Positions 58,754 to 64,000 of a stretch of 64,000 nucleotides of DNA are shown here, piece by piece; the stretch's first letter is position 1; the number at the start of each line of letters is the position of its first letter. Origin of the DNA: Adiantum capillus-veneris (taxonomy: Eukaryota > Streptophyta > Polypodiopsida > Polypodiales > Pteridaceae); contig CM043953.1 of NCBI GenBank assembly GCA_014529385.2, positions 85,652,342 to 85,716,341 of the forward strand. Direction: 5' to 3'. Position numbers and translations under genes: made by a program. Below the pieces are notes generated by a model that made no database searches, was not told where the DNA came from, and worked only from the letters and a program-made list of their open reading frames with translations.

Positions 58754-59878
58754 ACATGGATCGTGGTCCATGTACCTTTTTGGCAAAATGTGATAAAACT
58801 ATTTCCTTTGGAACAAGCTCTCAAGCATCAGAACCTTGAGTTTCGTCAGAAATAGAGTGCTAGAAGATCATAAGAATCAAAAGATAGAGAAAAACCTTGT
58901 AAATTTGAAAAAACTGGGAAAAATTGAACTTTTACTTGTCCAAATTCAAAAAGGGATGAGAATTGGGATTAACTAGAAGCAGAGAACCAACTAAACCAAA
59001 TTTCATGTCCAAATGTTTCTCAACCTGGATCACGATCCATGTTCCAGGTAGACATATGACAATAAGATTTGACTAGTGTACTCCTGATTACTAGTTGAAC
59101 AACTTTTTCAAAAGGAGCCATAGACAAAAAGTGAAAAAATCTGATCAAAATACCAAAAAAGGAGTTTTTTTTAAAAAAACGCGCGAAACAGACAAAAAAT
59201 CTTGCTTTTCACTTAGAAAACATTGATCAAATTTGGGGAAAAGAATCACCATACCTTGTGTGACAAGCTCACAAATTATCAATTCAAAATCTTGCCAAAC
59301 ATGGATTGCGATCCATGTACCTTTTTGAAATTTTGAGCTGATAATGGGCTCGGCCGGGGGTTCACCTTGTGTAAAACTATCATATCATGTGCGTTCAATA
59401 AATGTTTGTAAAACCCCTTATCTGTGAATTTTGTTAGGAACATAATATACCCTTTTCTTTTACAATCTGTAAGTTTTTTTCAAATTTGAAAAAATAATAC
59501 CCTTATATTTTTCAAAACCATATAGCCAGCGTCATAGGCCCAGGACTAGCTATGCGACAAGTTTAAGTGCATTTTGACACAAAGGAACATGGATCGCAAT
59601 CCATGTTTCCTTGACACATTTTGACACCAAACTGGCACCATAGCTAGAGGGCATCACAGAGAGTCTAGTGGTCCTTTGAGAGTTGAATTTGGATGCAAAA
59701 CACCATCCCACAAGCCCAGAACTAACAGAAGCTCAGGCAAAGTAATAGAATCAACTTAGCCTCCAATCCAGAGGTTCATTTATAAAAATTTTGATACCAT
59801 AAGACCTCTTAATCATGTTAAACTTGATGTTAGTAACAAAAGTTCATTTGGCTTCCCAACATGGATCGCGATCCATGT
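58754..59878. repeat. Five ACATGGATCG-palindromes in the element F leader
   Basis: The 20-bp palindrome ACATGGATCGCGATCCATGT is perfect at 59859-59878. One- or two-base variants lie at 58754-58773, 59023-59042, 59299-59318 and 59587-59606. Spacings are 269, 276, 288 and 272. The flanks share only short phrases (ttcc/ttgcc before, 'acctttttg' after). The design CAT-N4-CGCG-N4-ATG is the same as in element C, though the arm sequence differs. Confidence 0.85.
59344..59520 (-). repeat. ~175-bp interspersed sequence shared with repeat R
   Basis: Reverse complement of the segment at about 1855-2025 (and 52550-52705) of repeat R: 'ccccttatctgtgaattttgtta', 'acccttttcttttacaatctgtaagttt', 'tttcaaatttgaaaaaataat'. 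It carries 'gggggttcacc' at one end. It may be a small non-autonomous element, or leader DNA exchanged between families. Confidence 0.7.
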
Positions 59879-60299
59879 ACCTCTGAGTCAGAACAGAAAT
59901 AGAAATTTACCACACAAAGAGCTAGTCCACAGTAACCTAGTGGTTCTTTCAAAATTGAAATTGGACCTAAATTGTTGAGGTTGTGTAAGGAATTGTGTGC
60001 TACTAAAAAACCTAGATAAGTTTTGTCGATTAAAAGTAAGAACTAACAAGAACAACTGTAAGCTCACACCTATCAAGCAAATTCTTGACAGGTTGCAAGT
60101 ACTAGAGAATAGTGACCCAACAAGCAAGATCAAACAGGATATTCAAATTGTTTAATGAGGTAACTCGGATTGGATTTTTTATTACCAATCCTTCATGAAT
60201 TTGCGATCAGGAAGATTGTGAATCAGAGACCACTGCCGCCTTTGGAACCCATTTTAGAGGAGATTTTCTCTGACACTTCGTCTGAGAGACCATAGAGCC

Positions 60300-61290
60300 T
60301 CATGATTGAAGATTCTAACAAGTCAAACCCTAAGGGAACAGCTTCAATGGGTGCAGGTCCTTGTCAGCCTGCATTTGATGTAAAATTGTTGTATTTGAAG
60401 TTTCATTTTGAAAATGTGCTTAAGGAAAAAATCTATAAGGATGGAATGGATTAAATTGGAAAATAAGTTGAGCGAGTTTAGAGACCTTGTAGATGTTGAT
60501 TATGATAGGGATCGATATTTTGAACGAGAGGGAATAATGTACCTGGTGGTTCATAACCCTTTTATTGTTGATAAATAGGGAATGATTGGCACCAAGGACA
60601 AGGTAGATAATGAGCTGGCCAATGAACCACCCAAAATGGAGAAACAAAACAGGGTACTCAGGCGCACCAATGAGGCAGAGCGCCTTAACACAGACAACAC
60701 GTAAGTGGGTCTTTATAAGTTCAATAATGGAAAACAAACACTCTATTATAGATGTGACGAGCCTCGCATCAAGGAATTGATGGACCAAAAAAACTTGTAT
60801 GTTTACACGTACACGGAGGGGAGAAGTATTCAGGTGGTCATAATAGACAAGTATGGCCGAAAGTACTCTCCAATGGATCATAAGTAATTAGAGAGATATA
60901 CATTGGAGGACCAATCCACCAATACTACGTAAATCTGGAAAAGGTAAAAACGAGGAGTACTCACACCAGACCTGAGACTGTACCCTCTAAGACCCTTGAG
61001 AACGAGGGTGGAGGATTCTTATGATTCATGAACATGAACGAGTTCCAAAAATAGGACCTTTAGGATTGATGGTGTCTAGGGCTTCAATGAACACACATAG
61101 GGACATTACTGTTTCTGACATCACTTACACCACTAGAGTCCCTCCAACTATTACACGGGATCGACTTGACAAACGTATAGCGGATAGGATACCATTGGTA
61201 GTACTAAGAGGAGATTACGACCCTAGAGAAGCCACACCAGGCGGACTAGGTGTTGTTAGAATGGTTGCAGAGGCCAGACGTATGTGACCA
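60300..61290 (+). pseudogene. Element F ORF1-like N-terminal protein
   Basis: Broken frames contain 'YFEREGIMYLVVHNP' (60510-60560) and 'LYKFNNGKQTLYYRCDEPRI' to 'IIDKYGRKYSP' (60705-60885), then 61021-61287. These match in order the element C ORF1 ('GNHYLIVSNP', 'IYKHESEGIVTYFCNKEP', 'FVDRYGREYQ'). Function unknown. Confidence 0.6.
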
Positions 61291-62040
61291 TATCAGGTGG
61301 AAAAATGTGTATCCAAAAATTATAATGGATCTGGATATCCGTATGCCCAGGTTTCAATCTTCTAACAAGTGTTGAGAGTGGAACATGTAACTCATTTCCA
61401 CACTCAATATGAAGGTTTTGGGTTGACATTATAAGGTATTGTCTTGACTTGGTTCCAACCATTAAACAACTTGGAATTCCCAAGTATTGAGCAACTTCTC
61501 CGCGAATTGGCTGAGGAATTCTCAAAGAGGGGGATCAATCATAACACTGTCTCCCAAATCTATGCATTTAAGAAAAAGGAGAAAGAGAAAGTGAAGGAAG
61601 CATCACTTTGTTTCAAGCAGTACATAGAAAGATTCCCTGCTCAAGAACTACCTTAGGATGAAAGACTATCAGTAGTCCTTTTCATAGAAGGATTGCGAAA
61701 TGACACGCTCAAAAAGGACTTGCACTTGAAGGATGTGTAACTTTTGAGAAAGTCACAAAAGAGGTGTTGTATCTGGTAGATAATTGCAAGGCATATGAGG
61801 AGGTGACTGAAGACATAGATTAGGGGACAAGTAGCACCTCTTCAGCCACTAGTGAGTCCACGACAAAATTGGGAGGGCAAAACCCAAGTGTGCCAGACGC
61901 TGATTAAATGATCGCTGAAGTGATCAGGAGGATAAACCATGGAAACGGGACGAACCCAAACACACGACCACCGCCCACCCAAAAATGTGACACTTGTGGA
62001 GGAGATCACCCAACCGAGTGTTTCAACCTTTAACAAAGTC
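61291..62040 (+). pseudogene. Element F gag domain 1
   Basis: 'VEKCVSKNYNG', 'YEGFGLTL', 'LTWFQPLNNLEFPSIEQLLR', 'LAEEFSKRGINHNTVSQIYA' and 'FIEGLRNDTLKKDLHLKD', then 'TKEVLYLVDNCKAYEE'. Closely parallel to element C gag at 34502-33807. Several stops and frameshifts. Confidence 0.75.
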
Positions 62041-62543
62041 CAGGAGTAAATGCATAGCGAATACTGAAGTGGTGTGCTATCGAACAAAAATGGACAGACC
62101 ATGAAACTCACAAAGGTTTCTATAATCGGAACTATGTGAGAGAGAGATAAAATGGACCACATGGAGGACAACAATTTCCGCCCCCTCCAAGATACCAAGT
62201 AGGAAAAAATAACTTAATCTTGGGGCACAAAAAATCTCAACCTGTGTTAGGACATCAACCTCCCTTACCTGAGGAGAATACGGCTATGGTAAGGATTTCT
62301 CAACCCATAGAATCACCTTCTGATCAGAGTATGGTCCAAGTAGTCTCATATTGGGAAGATTCAGACAATACTTACGAGAGGGTATTTCATGGGAATGCAT
62401 ATGCTCCAAAGGGACACAATCCATAGATAATTCTTGAAGAGATGTCCCAGCCCTCATACATTTTGGTCGATGAGAATATGCTCATGTTCATGGAAAATCA
62501 GGGCTACAAACCTAGGGGCTATCCTCCTAGAGTATGACAACCA

Positions 62544-62750
62544 ATGGGGGCTTCAGAAGCTTCTTCACCACCTGTAGGACCATGCTATGAATGTGGTGAT
62601 GATCATTGGACAAGAGTTTGTCCAAACAAAGGAGAAATGGTGAATCTTTTTGGATTCTATGATGGATGCACGACTGACCATCTCATTCCACACTGTCCCA
62701 AAAACCTTGACAACAATTTTAGCCTAATACTTATTTCTAGTCCTCACTAA
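62544..62750 (+). pseudogene. Element F zinc knuckle segment
   Basis: 'CYECGDDHWTRVCPNKGE' then 'CTTDHLIPHCPKN', the counterpart of 33363-32917 in element C. The linker 62220-62426 before it is also similar in composition. Confidence 0.75.
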
Positions 62751-63289
62751 TTGAACCGCCTAGATCATCAGTATCTATGAACTCTAACAATGGAATAGCC
62801 ATTTGAAGAGACTAGCTCCCATTCCATTTTGGCAACCATGGTGGCTAGAGCTGATTACTCTTAGACCAGCAAGATATGTCTCCTAGTTAGAATTCTTAGC
62901 TACAAACATGTTGCCCAGAGTCAGTCATAGTTGAAAATCGTCAACCCGGTTGCACGCTGACTCCACACAAGTCGACCCTATTCCAGAAGTGTGAGAAAGA
63001 GATTCCGATACTAAGAGGGACCCCGAGAGTACGACTAAGGCTCAATAAGAGAAGAGTATTGCTAAAGAGGCCAGAGACTCTGAACATTCTAGTCACTCAA
63101 GAAAGAGGAGGACTGAGCATGAGGAACACAAAACCAGGAATCAAGGTTCTTAGTCCACACACAAGATAGCTGAGGCCAAGGGTAGCAAAGGTAGTCATCA
63201 TAGTACAAGCAAAAAGGCCAGGGTAGAGATTGAGAGAGAAACTAAAAGGAAGGTCATGGGATGCCAACCCTCATGATAACTGAAAGTCA

Positions 63290-63793
63290 TCAAAACGCAA
63301 TCAGGCTACCAAGACGAGAAGAACTAGAGATGATAAAGACAAGTTTGATTATACTTATTCATTAAATATCTCTTTTTCATTGTTCAAAGGTGGAAAAAAA
63401 GACGATCATGAAGTACACATTCAAGCCTTTGAGCAATATAATGGATCAAATCATATTGATGAAGATGATTGGGGAGAATATTTTCCTCAAACATTAAAGG
63501 ATGCAGCAAGAAAATGGTATTACCACTATCTAGCTTTCCATCTCAGGTCTTACAATAAACTGATCAAGGCTCTCAAGCTTGAGTACTTAGACAATAGAGG
63601 GGATGAAGATATTCTCTCTGAGATGGACAAGATCAAGCAAAGAAAATTGTTTGTAAAAAGTTATGTGGAAAAGATCAAAGAGTTGACTAGGCACCTGCAA
63701 GAACCACCTTCAAAAAAAAGATTGCGTGCATGGTTTCTGAATGGATTTTACAACAAGAAGCTAAGAGAGCAAGAGGTACACAAAGCAGTTTAA
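63290..63793 (+). pseudogene. Element F second gag-like domain
   Basis: Open frame with 'HIQAFEQYNGSNHIDEDDWG', 'YFPQTLKDAARKWYYHYLAF', 'YVEKIKELTRHLQEPPSKKR', 'AWFLNGFYNKKLREQ'. This is a retrotransposon gag domain of a different subtype from the one at 61.3-61.8 kb. It stops at 63791-63793, after which the frame is broken to the window end. It could be a second gag within F or the start of another element. Confidence 0.65.
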
Positions 63794-64000
63794 TGACTTT
63801 ATGCAAAGAGATCTGAAGCTCGAGTAGCAAACCAAGAATAAAAGAATCCATAAGGAGTGGAGGTCTAGCAGTAGCAGCTCTTCTACGGAGAATTCCAACT
63901 ACAGTGAGACTTCTAACAATTCTCATAGTCGTTCAAACAAAAAGAGCAACAAGAAGGCTAAGATTAGGTGTTAGTTTCAAAAAATTGACGAAATGGCCAG

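Overview
The window is repeat-dominated nuclear DNA of a land plant. The evidence is short GT-AG introns that keep frame, plant-type Ty3/gypsy retrotransposons (one primed by initiator tRNA-Met and carrying a chromodomain, one with a tRNA-Asp-type primer site as in the Tat/Athila group), an FCP1-like domain of the plant 'D-x-N-G-L-L' type, and very long (GA)n, (CA)n and (TA)n tracts. I infer a large-genome plant, possibly a fern or lycophyte; nothing here fixes the species.

Most of the window can be read as nested insertions. The oldest layer (element D, + strand) is a decayed Ty3/gypsy pol with a tandemly duplicated reverse transcriptase (9.0-11.3 kb) and its integrase at 49.9-50.9 kb. A 38.6-kb insert (element C, minus strand, 11299-49872) splits it, with a 5-bp target duplication carrying one mismatch. 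The D reading frame resumes exactly across this insert. Reading leftwards, element C has a 5' LTR, a tRNA-Asp-type primer site, a leader with a CGCG-centred palindrome, an unusual ORF1, gag, zinc knuckles, protease, RT, RNase H, two H2C2 fingers, integrase and a second retropepsin-like domain. After these come a four-copy palindrome array of 285-bp period, a long 3' ORF with a coiled coil, and a truncated 3' LTR. Two younger insertions sit inside C: an almost intact chromovirus-like gypsy (element A, 11663-20561, LTRs nearly identical, 4-bp target duplication) and an 11.8-kb gene-bearing island (36583-48345) bounded by 33-bp inverted repeats.

The island is the most interesting part. It holds four intron-containing genes: a putative DDE-type transposase (+), a protein of unknown function (-), a five-exon gene (+) whose spliced frame is open for 809 codons, and a second unknown gene (-). 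The five-exon gene joins a histone H3-like domain, a Ulp1/C48 SUMO-protease-like domain, an acidic linker and an FCP1-like phosphatase domain. The intergenic space between the divergent genes is packed with microsatellites and four hairpins with GGCGCGCG arms. I suggest the island is a large DNA transposon carrying chromatin-related cargo.

Right of D lies a second copy of a 2.8-kb LTR-like repeat (the first copy is at the left edge of the window). It is followed by a chimeric gag/coiled-coil element (E) that ends in an LTR of the C family. Then comes the 5' half of a related element (F) with its own LTR, a degenerate primer site, five CGCG-centred palindromes of a different sequence, the same unusual ORF1, and two gag-like domains. 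No tRNA, rRNA or ordinary single-copy plant gene was recognised outside the island.
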